Both the position numbers and the translations under genes were made by a program. From Amphimedon queenslandica (taxonomy: Eukaryota > Porifera > Demospongiae > Haplosclerida > Niphatidae): a stretch of DNA of 40,329 bases. Position 1 is the stretch's first letter, and the number at the start of each line of letters is the position of its first letter. The DNA lies in NCBI RefSeq assembly GCF_000090795.2, contig NW_003546665.1:41284-81612 (forward strand), in the 5' to 3' direction. Below the pieces are notes generated by a model that saw nothing but the letters and a program-made list of their open reading frames with translations, had not been told where the DNA came from and made no database searches. Of this stretch, positions 1 to 8,715 are shown one piece after another.

Positions 1-1064
1 ATATACTGTCTGAACCACTTGTACACTTCCTTTTTTACCTTCTTCAATGCTTATTTTATAGTAGTAAGTATTTCAATATGATCAGTTTTATTGCATCAGG
101 TGTATCTGTATCTCTTGTACTGGTGTCTCATTCATTCTTCAAACACAAACTGGAGAACATATCACTGATCAAGAATCCCATCAAACTGATAGTTAGAGTA
201 TTGTGCTATGCCAGGAAGCACAAGTATCCTGAGAATCGTAGTGCTCTGACCTACTGGGAGAAAGAGGCTCCTTCAAGACTAGACTTGGGTAAGGATAAAT
301 ATGGTGGACCATTCACTGAGGAAGAGGTAGAAGATGTGAAGACAGTATTTCGTATGCTACCATTATTCATTGGTATTGTTGCTTTTATTCTCTGTGATGA
401 CTTCTACTGGTCTGCCATTGATAGTTTTATTTTACCAACCTGCTTAGCACTAACAGACTCTCAGTACTTTTTCTGCTCAGTCATTCTAATGTTAGTTTAT
501 TTATTCTTTATCAGAGTTTGTTTCTACAAGTATATTCCCAGTATGCTGACTAGAATGTGTGTTGGTATCTTCCTTGCTTTGATTGTTACAGTTTCAAAAG
601 TGATCGTATTTGTCATTGAGGGGTTTCATCCTAACATGAACATTATTGGTAAACTTCTTTTTATTCCACAAACCATCCAAGGACTCTCTTTTATATTATT
701 GTATCCAGTATCACTGGAGTTTACAGTAGCTCAGTCTCCAGTACACATGAGAGGAGTGATGGTTGGATTGTGGTATGCTACTTCAAGAGGGTTTGGTAAT
801 TTCATTAGTACCATGTTGAAGTTTCTATTTAATTGTGAGAGTCAATACATATGTACTAGTTTCTATTATTACATAACAAAGAGTGTACTAGTTCTTCTGA
901 TACTGATAGTGTTTGTGATACTGGCTAAACGTTACAAGTATCGTGTGAGAGAGAATGAAGTTAATATCGTTCAAATAGCGTGTGATCATTATCAGAGATA
1001 CATGGAACAAGAACAGCTTTATGGTGATGCGGATATTGAAGAATTTAGTATTTCAAGCTTTTAG
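1..1064 (+). CDS. POT/SLC15-like transporter, 3' part (5' end outside window)
   Basis: The reading frame is open from the first full codon (position 3) to the TAG at 1062-1064, so the gene enters from the left edge. The start of the window aligns residue by residue with the middle of the paralogue at 3420-4969 (SEPL..LLQC..YSSKYF), so there is no reason to start at the ATG at 78. The cytoplasmic loop carries the PENRSALTYW and GGPFTEEEVEDVKT blocks typical of animal proton-coupled oligopeptide transporter relatives (SLC15/POT, major facilitator superfamily), followed by about six hydrophobic segments and a charged tail. The role would be uptake of peptides or a related small solute at a membrane; the substrate cannot be read. 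Unlike its neighbour, this copy is in frame through the loop (EDVKTVFRM). Confidence 0.8.
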   Translation, partial: ILSEPLVHFLFYLLQCLFYSSKYFNMISFIASGVSVSLVLVSHSFFKHKLENISLIKNPIKLIVRVLCYARKHKYPENRSALTYWEKEAPSRLDLGKDKYGGPFTEEEVEDVKTVFRMLPLFIGIVAFILCDDFYWSAIDSFILPTCLALTDSQYFFCSVILMLVYLFFIRVCFYKYIPSMLTRMCVGIFLALIVTVSKVIVFVIEGFHPNMNIIGKLLFIPQTIQGLSFILLYPVSLEFTVAQSPVHMRGVMVGLWYATSRGFGNFISTMLKFLFNCESQYICTSFYYYITKSVLVLLILIVFVILAKRYKYRVRENEVNIVQIACDHYQRYMEQEQLYGDADIEEFSISSF

Positions 1065-1980
1065 TTGTTTTTAATCCCCAAATTCTTTTACCCCTTGTTT
1101 GTACATGTAATAGTCACTAACCATTTGCCATGATTGTGTTTGTGGTAATATCTCATGGTTATAGTCAAATAGTTTTCTGCATTCAACTTGTTTTACATTT
1201 ACTGACGCATTGTGTTATTCATGAAATTCTGTTTGAGTATTATTTTTAGTAATCACATGTGTTTAGAGTATTTCATTGCCTGAATTACATGTGCACGAGC
1301 AAAGTTAAAAGCTGAACCAAGTGGAAAGGCTCTTATCCACTGCTTCTTTAAATGTCACTTTTTACTGGAGTGACCATGATAATATCAATTTTTGTAATAT
1401 AAAATGTTACTATTTTTGATCAATTATCAAGCTTGCATTGGTAGGTCTAATGCCTAGTAAATTATTTATCAATTAGATCTCTAGTGATAATGTTGCTTCT
1501 ATTGAATAGTCTGCAACTAACAATGGCTCAACAATCCTCTTCAAATTTTAAAGAGTCTCGAAGCAAGGCAAGGCAGAAGTGTTGCCTTCAAAAGAAGATT
1601 AAGCAACTGTGTAACTCCAACTCATAATAGTAATTACATATATAACTACAACGTAGGAAACTTGCTATTGTTCATCAGCTTCTTGATATAATGCACTTGT
1701 ACGTGCATAATTAGATTGCAATTGTCAGTATGTAACTATACTACTTGTGTATCCTGGAACTATGAAATTTGTGATTCTTCAGTGTCTTGATATGTCAGCA
1801 GCATCTATATAGGCAACTGATGGTCATGAAGTTTAGAACCTCCAGGAGTATGCTGCTAGTTTAGTTGCACTAGCTTTAAAGGTTTAGGCTCATCCTTAGT
1901 CTTAGATATAATTGCCATTCATCTGCTTGCCACATGTATTCTAATTTTTCTATTATTTTTATATCATATTTATTCAATAA
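1065..1980. other. Intergenic stretch, no gene recognised
   Basis: AT-rich sequence between the first transporter copy and a decayed copy. Both strands were read; no coding block, RNA gene or clear repeat was seen beyond scattered TACATGTA-like palindromes. Confidence 0.5.
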
Positions 1981-2193
1981 AATTCAGTATGCTGACTAGA
2001 ATGAGATTTGGTATCCTCCTTGCTTTCAATGTTACAGTTTCAAAAGTGATCATACGTGTAATTGTCATTGAGACTGTCTCAACCTAGCAAAAACCACTTT
2101 GGTAAGTTTCTCTGGCATTCACAAACAATTGAAGGTTTCTCTTTTATTCTTAATTATCCAGTATCACTGGAGTTCACAGTAGCTTAGTGGCCA

Positions 2194-2231
2194 CAGACAA
2201 TGCCCTCCATACCTAAGGAGGGAGTAGTCTG
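2194..2231. repeat. Small hairpin insertion inside the transporter pseudogene
   Basis: Nested inverted repeats CAGAC (2194-2198) / GTCTG (2227-2231) and CCCTCC (2203-2208) / GGAGGG (2217-2222) lie in GC-rich sequence absent from both intact paralogues at this point. About 60 bases are inserted relative to the coding copies. The family is unknown. Confidence 0.5.
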
Positions 2232-2397
2232 GCGCCGGCTCATTCTCCATGCAGTACATATGAGAAAAGTGATGGCATGCTACTGCTGAAGGAATTGATT
2301 ATATATGTCCTTAATACCACTCTCAAGTTTCCATTTGATTGTGAGAGTCAATACATACATGTATGTACATTTCTATTATTACATAAGAAAGAGTGTA

Positions 2398-2896
2398 GCT
2401 AAGATGATTTGTTGGTGGGAGTTTTCTTTGGCGGTTTTGTGATGGCTAGCTTATTGGCGGATTTAATATTGGCGGTTTCTAACAATTTAATTATATCCCC
2501 ACCCTTAGGCGGGGTTTTACTTAAGCGGTTGTGGTTCGTGGAGAACATTATTATCGGAGAAAGACTGTGCCTTTTCTGGAAGATTGTATTCTTTATCACC
2601 TGGTTTAGAGACTGGCTTAAGGAAACATAGTAAAACCATGTTAGCTAGCTGCTTTTAACCATGCTTTTAACTAAAATTAATGTGGGTGTGGTCACACGCA
2701 TGAATGGAATCATAGATATTAGAGTAAATGAAATTTACTCTAATATCATTTACTCTATTCTATTACTATTCATTTATTCTATTCATTTACTCTATTATCT
2801 ATGATGGAATTATTGCTTGCAGATTTTATTGTGGCGTTTTTATAAAAATCCGTCAATCCACCAATATAAAATCCTCATCAACATTTCATCTTATAC
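2398..2896. mobile_element. Candidate non-autonomous element inserted in the transporter pseudogene
   Basis: Comparison with the neighbouring paralogues shows the homology breaking at about 2397 (AAGAGTGTA) and resuming at about 2896 (GTAGTTCTAATTATC). The ends are imperfect inverted repeats: TAAGATGATTTGTTGGTG at the left against the complement of CATCAACATTTCATCTTA at the right, with a possible TA or GTA target duplication. Inside are GGCGGATTTAATATTGGCGG-like blocks repeated in inverted form near the right end. No transposase is encoded, so a MITE-like element is the simplest reading. A second element (2711-2803) is nested within it. Confidence 0.45.
2711..2803. mobile_element. 93-bp palindromic mini-element with 7-bp target duplication
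   Basis: The terminal inverted repeats CATAGATATTAGAGTAAATG and CATAGATAATAGAGTAAATG (complement of the right end) are flanked by the direct repeat ATGGAAT at 2704-2710 and 2804-2810. The left arm itself folds into a 14-bp perfect stem (ATATTAGAGTAAAT / ATTTACTCTAATAT) with a 3-nt loop, and the motif ATTTACTCTA recurs inside. The left terminus recurs at 28821-28840, which supports a repeat family. Confidence 0.6.
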
Positions 2897-3010
2897 GGTA
2901 GTTCTAATTATCACACTGATAGTGTTTAAGATAATAGCTAAACATTATACAAGTATTGTGTGAGAGAGAATGAAGTTAATTGTTCAGATAGTTGATGATG
3001 GAAGAAGATT

Positions 3011-3419
3011 AATAACAAGAATAAAACGAAATAATGATATTCCATATTAATTCATCAAAATTAACCCTTTACATCTTCATGTTTTATTTGAAAAGAATGT
3101 AAGTCATCAGAGAATTGTCAATCAAAGGAAAACATTAGTAGTGACATTTATTACAATGGCAAAATACATGTAAGTGGTTTTTTAGGGCTGCGGCAAATTT
3201 CACAGATTTTGCAGATTCCTTCCTGATTTACGAAATATAATTCCCACAAAAAATACTTATACAGCATGCCCTCTTGGGACTAATGCTGCAATAGCATTAA
3301 TGTAATATAGTGAAAGTTGAAGGGTGTTATTTTTTCAAAGTAACACATTTAAGATAACATATAATTTACTAAATGCATCAAAACTTTGAATAGTTTGAAT
3401 TAACATAGTAAGAAAGATT
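3011..3419. other. Upstream region of the second transporter, nothing recognised
   Basis: AT-rich sequence. No TATA box or conserved promoter could be assigned with confidence; part of 3180-3260 resembles decayed repeat sequence. Confidence 0.4.
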
Positions 3420-4969
3420 ATGGCAACCTCTTTTGCTGCACAGATAGCCAGAAAATGTCAACAATTTCTTTGTATTACTCCTTCAGCAGTCTTGGTTCTA
3501 GTGTGGAACTATCTCATGTATGCTCAGTACATATTATTGAGTCGTTTTACTGGTGAATTTATTACTGAAGTTGCTCCTGCCACTTGGTATAAGTATGGTT
3601 TAGGTATTATATATTTCTTAGGTTATTTTTTCTTTCCTTTATTTGGTCTGTTAGCTGATGTATGGATCGGAAGATACAAAGCTATACTGATTGGTATAGT
3701 ATTGTGTTTTATATCATGGATTATAATAGGAATTGAATTTATTTTAGACAATTACTTATTTTCTGAAGAATTGCTTTGGAATTTTTTCTTTTTTGCTTAT
3801 ATTGTCTTTTTTTGTGGTCATGCCAGTTTTGCTGCTAACATTATTCAGTATAACATTGATCAACTTGTTGGAGCTTCAGCTGATGAACTGAATTGTGTCA
3901 TATACTGGCATATACTATCTGAACCACTTCTTTTATTCCTTATTCACCTTCTTCAATGCTTATTGTATAGTAGTAAGTATTTTATCATGGTCACTTTCAT
4001 AGCATCAGGTGTATCTGTATCTCTTGTACTGGTGTCTCATTCATTCTTGAAGCACAAACTGGAGAACATAACACTGATCAAGAATCCCATGAAACAGATA
4101 GTTAGAGCATTATGTTATGCCAGGAAGCACAAGTATCCTGAGAATCGTAGTGCTCTGACCTACTGGGAGGATGAGGCTCCTTCAAGACTAGACCTGGGTA
4201 AGAATAAATATGGTGGACCATTCACAGAGGAAGAGGTAGAAGATATATAAAGACAGTGTTTCGTATGCTACCATTGTTTATTGGTTTTGTAGTAATTAAT
4301 CTTAATAACGACTACTATTGGTCTGCTGATGAAAGTTTTACATTACCAACTTGCTTAGCAGTAACAGGCTCTCTGTATTTCTTTTGTTCAGTCATTCTAA
4401 TGTTAGTTTATATATTCTTTATCAGAGTTTGTTTCTTTAAGTATATTCCCAGTATGCTGACTAGAATGAGTGTTGGTATCTTCCTTGCTTTCATTGTTAC
4501 AGTTTCTAAAGTGATCGTATTTGTCATTGAGAGGTCTCGTCCTGACATAAACAGTTTTGGTAAATTTCTCTTAATCCCACAAACTATTCAAAGTCTCTCT
4601 TTTCTATTATTGTATCCAGTATCACTTGAGTTTACAGTAGCTCAGTCTCCAGTACACATGAGAGGAGTTATGGTTGGATTGTGGTATGTTACATCTTGTG
4701 GGATCAGTTTTCTTATAAGTACATTTATCAAGTTCCCATTTGCTTGTGAGAGTCAATACATGTGTACTAGTTTCTATTATTATATAACTAAGAGTGTACT
4801 AGTTCTTATCATACTGATAGTGTTTGTGATACTGGCTAAACGTTTCAAGTATCGTGTGAGAGAGAATGAAGTTAATATTATTCAGATAGTCGATGATCAT
4901 TATCAGAGATATATAAATCAAAGGGAACAATTTGGTAGTGACACTGACAGTGACTCCTCCAGTGAATGA
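3420..4969 (+). CDS. POT/SLC15-like transporter, full length but with a 2-bp frameshift
   Basis: A single-exon gene of about 515 codons starts at the ATG at 3420 (MATSFAAQIARKC). The N-terminal half has about six membrane segments with the DVWIGRYKA loop after the third, comparable to the POT signature region, and an IIQYNIDQL block typical of the family. The cytoplasmic loop carries PENRSALTYW and GGPFTEEEVED. The frame then hits TAA at 4248-4250 and resumes two bases out of phase at FRMLPLF, through six more membrane segments to TGA at 4967-4969. The first copy has GATGTGAAG where this one has GATATATAAAG, so two extra bases in an AT run explain the break. The proton-coupling ExxER motif expected in TM1 is not visible (WNYLMYAQYILL), so classical proton-peptide symport is doubtful. 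It may be a recent pseudogene or an assembly error. Confidence 0.8.
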
Positions 4970-4980
4970 CAGTATGTACT

Positions 4981-4986
4981 AATAAA
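4981..4986 (+). terminator. Polyadenylation signal AATAAA for the transporter
   Basis: A canonical hexamer 12 bases after the stop codon of the second transporter copy. Position and sequence fit; no transcript evidence is available. Confidence 0.5.
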
Positions 4987-5734
4987 AGTTTAAATAATGT
5001 TTTAAAGTTCATTAGCATTGATTCAGTATTTTTAAATTGATTCAGTTTTAATTTTTAATGAAAAGTTTTATTTCTATTTGGGAGTTATCTTTCGTATTCC
5101 TATGACTCTTATGTATGTCATTAAGCTACTTGTCTTGCTATTACAATAAAATATATTTTTAAACAGTAAATTTAGTGTATTCATATTAGTGTAAATTATT
5201 GTAGCAATGTGATTGTGTCTTACCTACACATGTACATGTAGCATTCATGTTTTTCTATAATGTACTATACATATTTATTCTGTATGTTGTATTAATAGTT
5301 TAATGTATTGCAATAATCCATGCATAACGCATATAATTAGTTGTGCATCTACTTTGATTTGATACTTGGTTTTGGTTGCTCTGCATCACATATACATGTA
5401 CGTAACTGAGTATGAGTTCTTGTATATAGTTTATGTAAAAATGTAACTAATGTACAGATGGTACTGAAATTTAAGGTGATCAATTTTTCCACTTTGGCAC
5501 ATGCACAAGCATTAAACACATGTGCTGTGCAGTGTGCACATGAAGTGAGTATTTCCACAGTATTAATATTTGTGGTTAAGATATCATCCACAAAATCTGC
5601 AATTGTTCCACGGAATTTTATACCCATACAGTATTAGTTTTGTTCCATCAAATTATAAGTGAGATATACTAAGGTAGATTATGTTTTTGTCATTATTATT
5701 ATACTGTACATAGTAAGTTCATATCTACATGTAC
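4987..5734. other. Intergenic stretch, no gene recognised
   Basis: AT-rich sequence with several TACATGTA palindromes (for example near 5225 and 5394). The weak minus-strand open frame at 5349-5627 has no recognisable domain and an atypical composition, so it is not called. Confidence 0.45.
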
Positions 5735-6735
5735 ACTTGGTAAAGGTGATCAACCCATTTATGCCACAGTCAGTACTTCTAATACTGATCCTGGTGTGTA
5801 TAGGGCACTGTGTAACCCTTTAACCAGTGGTACTCAAGTAGTAAAAGTACAAATACCGGCATGTGATACACAACTTAAAGACACCTCGTTAGTCATTCTT
5901 TTGAATGCTTACCTTAGCAATATTGTTCTAGTGCGTACACATGTTGTCACTGAAAAACCCTGGGGAGTTGCTGTGACTAATAATAATCATGTTATAATAA
6001 TTGATGCTGTGTAAAAATACTAGGAAAGAAGGTAATGTCTTTAGGAGGAAAAGAGGAAGTGGTAATGTCAAGTTTTCTTATCCTCATGGTGTAGCCATAT
6101 TACTCCAAACAAATTTATTCTTGTGTCTGATAATCGCAGGATCCAGTAGATAAGCATGGAAGGATACCATATAGCATCAGTTAGTAAAGAGGGCAGTGGA
6201 CCACTACAATTTAAGCATCCAGGATGTATATGTGTGTCTCCTATAACAGGACAGATTTTCATTTCTGATTGTAATAATGCAGCATATACAAGTCATGAAT
6301 TCTAACCTAACCTTTTCTCGTTCATTTGGTAACTATGGATCAGCTAATGGACAATTTAAGTCTCCACATGGTATTGCTGTTGACAATCAAGGATTGGTGT
6401 ATGTTATTGATAGGGATAATCATCACATTCAAAAGTTGACTTCTGATGGAAAATATGTGGGTCAGTTTGGTACTGAAGGATCTTGTCCTGGACAGTTTAG
6501 TATTCCATGTGGTATAGCAATTGACACTGCAGCTACTGGTCTCGTGTATGTTAGTGAACGGGGAACGGGGAAATAACTGTATATCAGTCTTCACTGGTGA
6601 TGGTGTATTTGTTAGAAGGTTTGGAAAGTTTGGCAGTAGTATTGATCAGTTTAGTACTCCTTATGGATTAACATTTGATAAAGATGGATTTTTGTATGTT
6701 TGTGATTTTGGTAATAGCTGACTTGTTGTTTATTA
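5735..6735 (+). pseudogene. TRIM-NHL relic (filamin-like domain plus NHL repeats only)
   Basis: The sequence aligns with the 3' half of the intact TRIM-NHL genes at 20.9 and 23.6 kb, from the filamin-like domain (TDPGVYR.. equivalent: NTDPGVYRAL) through the NHL repeats to a terminal block like LYVCDFGNS. RING, B-box and coiled coil are absent. The frame is broken at about 6014, 6120, 6270 and 6566, so at least four different frames are needed to follow the homology. NHL motifs such as GIAVDNQGLVYVIDRDNHHIQKL remain readable. It is a 5'-truncated dead duplicate, upstream of and in the same orientation as the two plus-strand family members. Confidence 0.85.
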
Positions 6736-8715
6736 AGTGAGGTTTTTTGATATCTTAATAATAATATTTGTGATTTTAATGAATTCTTAATTACATTACA
6801 TGATACTAACCAAAATTTTTAATAACCCCCACTTTCCCAAATTTATCTGCTCCCCCTCTGGGAGGAACATAATACTCTGCATTTTTAATATTTTGTGTTA
6901 CTTACATGTACATGTATACTTGCATCAGCATTACAGTATTATTTTTATACTGCTATTGGTAGCAGTGAACCATGTATAGCCATTTTTTTAAGTGATGTAA
7001 TTATCTTAATCATTCCTAAAAATGAAGATTGCAAGCTGGTTTTGACTTTTGGCCTTGTGACTTTAATTACAGTAGCACATTGGTTACAGTACATCTTGTA
7101 AATAATTTTAGTAGGGCATCAACTTACAATTCTATTAAATTAATGATGCATTAATATTGGCATCATTATCTATATTAAAAATTCAAAATTTAGACATCAT
7201 TGTGCATCAGAAAATGTATAAATTGTATTTGATTTTGGAGCCATCAGAAATGGTTTTTTAAAATTTACATAAGTGTAAAGTTTTAGTACTGTACAATTAA
7301 TCCATGGTCTTTGTGCCACAACTTTAGTATTTTTTTTCAGATAGTACGAAATATTCAATTTTAATAATCACAATGACATTGATATTATAGAATTTATTAG
7401 CACTTCCTTTCCCCCCTATCCCTCTCTCTACTACACTCTCCTTTTATCTCCTTTCCCTTCTCCTCTCCTCTCAGATTCCAGCTGAACAAAATCACACTTA
7501 TGCATCTGAAGTTAATACCAGTTTGCAGAGGCTAGGAAATGTTCATTGAAATAAGTGAGTAGCTACAAATGGTGTGATGTAGTTTGTACTATTGTAACAT
7601 TAATAAAGATACTGAACATGTTTACCACATTTACTATACATACTGTAAATTTTTGTATTATTGTAATGATTTACAATAATCATAGTGCTGCCCCTGGTGT
7701 ACAAGCTACTGCCCTAGCTGTGTCAACAGTATGCACTATGCACCGTTATAGTAATCGTCACACAGATACTCTGTTCCCACTTGCCAGTCCTCAGTGGTGG
7801 AGCAGGCAAAGTAGTGAGAGTTGGGCCCTTATAGGCCAGTCAAATCTTTTAAACTACACCACCATTTCTCAAGACTGGACTGCCTGCTCCTGTTCGCCAG
7901 TGTTACATGTAGCCAGCATTGATGAATGTGTGCATTATAAGGAACTGATCTGAGACTGTACCAGTTGCACTGGGAGTGAAATATTGGGCTCCTTGAGGAA
8001 ATGGACACCTCTAGTAGCTGAACCATTACTTATAACATGAATAGAGAGTTTGGCTTCAGCTGTAATCTCTTTCTCTTGTCTCATAGCTCATAAGTTACCA
8101 CCAGATTGTTTAACTAGTTTACCAGCTGGCCCCTCTCTCTTAAGACTGAAAAATACACCACGTGCTAAGGGAAGATACTGTGGAGGAGGAGAAGAGGACA
8201 AGGACCATCATAATAGTTCAGTTATAATTAGATAATAAATTCCTTTAATGATTATTATTATCATTATTATGAAAAAGTTAAAAGTGCACCTAAATCATAG
8301 ACTAATCAAAAAGAAAGTCCTAACAAAAAAGAAGCAACTTATTATTATTAGTATTATTACTATGAGAGGAGGAGAGGAAACCATAAATAACAAAAAAGGA
8401 GAAAGGAAAAGAGAGGGAAAAACAGTTAAATAACCCCATTGCCATTATGATACTGATTAGTATAATAAAAAATAGCATTTTATTTTGTATTTAATTGTTT
8501 TTTGCATAAATTATTACATAATTGATGAGTCAGCATCATCAGTAAAAAGCAAAATACAACACAGAAGCATAGGAAGATTTTGGAGAAGGGGGGGCTAAAA
8601 TGAAGTTATTATTAATAAATTAATTAATAGACTGAGTTAATTAGGGTGAATTCAAAATTAAGGGGGGAGCAGGAGTCCCCCCTGAGCCCCCGCTTCCTAC
8701 ACCACTGCAACATTA
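6736..8715. other. Intergenic region with pyrimidine-rich and low-complexity tracts
   Basis: No gene is recognised. A CT-rich tract at 7405-7476 ends in TCTCAG and is followed by an open stretch (7477-7550, IPAEQNHTYASEV..) that could be an orphan exon, but no partner exon or donor was found. 8230-8420 is A-rich low-complexity sequence. 8570-8709 is G-rich then C-rich and ends in TCCTACACCACTGCA, which recurs at 14849-14863, suggesting a dispersed repeat. Confidence 0.4.
8478..8483 (-). terminator. Candidate polyadenylation signal for the Death/SH3/LRR gene
   Basis: AATAAA on the minus strand about 235 bases beyond the stop codon at 8716. It is the first canonical hexamer noticed downstream; placement is inferred. 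Confidence 0.4.

Larger units (their letters stand above)
1981..3010 (+). pseudogene. Decayed POT/SLC15-like transporter copy, interrupted by insertions
   Basis: Segments 1983-2395 and about 2897-3000 align at nucleotide level with the 3' third of both transporter neighbours: the block around AGTATGCTGACTAGAATG, the CACTGGAGTT(T/C)ACAGTAGC block and the tail block GAGAGAATGAAGTTAAT. The reading frame is destroyed by many stops and indels. A short structured insertion (2194-2231) and a roughly 500-bp insertion (about 2398-2896) separate the homologous pieces. It is a dead member of the tandem family. Confidence is high for homology; the exact ends are uncertain. Confidence 0.8.

Noticed and set aside
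2409-2630. Plus-strand open frame in the insertion at 2398-2896
   Set aside because: It has no homology to known domains, sits in non-autonomous repeat sequence and overlaps another open frame on the opposite strand.
4248-4255. A tiny intron explaining the transporter frame break
   Set aside because: Only two bases differ from the paralogue and there are no GT..AG borders.
7477-7550. Orphan exon after a pyrimidine-rich tract
   Set aside because: The acceptor-like end and open frame are suggestive, but no donor, partner exon or family could be found.
8050-8433. Two short open frames on the plus strand
   Set aside because: The second is low-complexity (ATT and AAA rich); the first has no recognisable motif, splice partner or conserved start.
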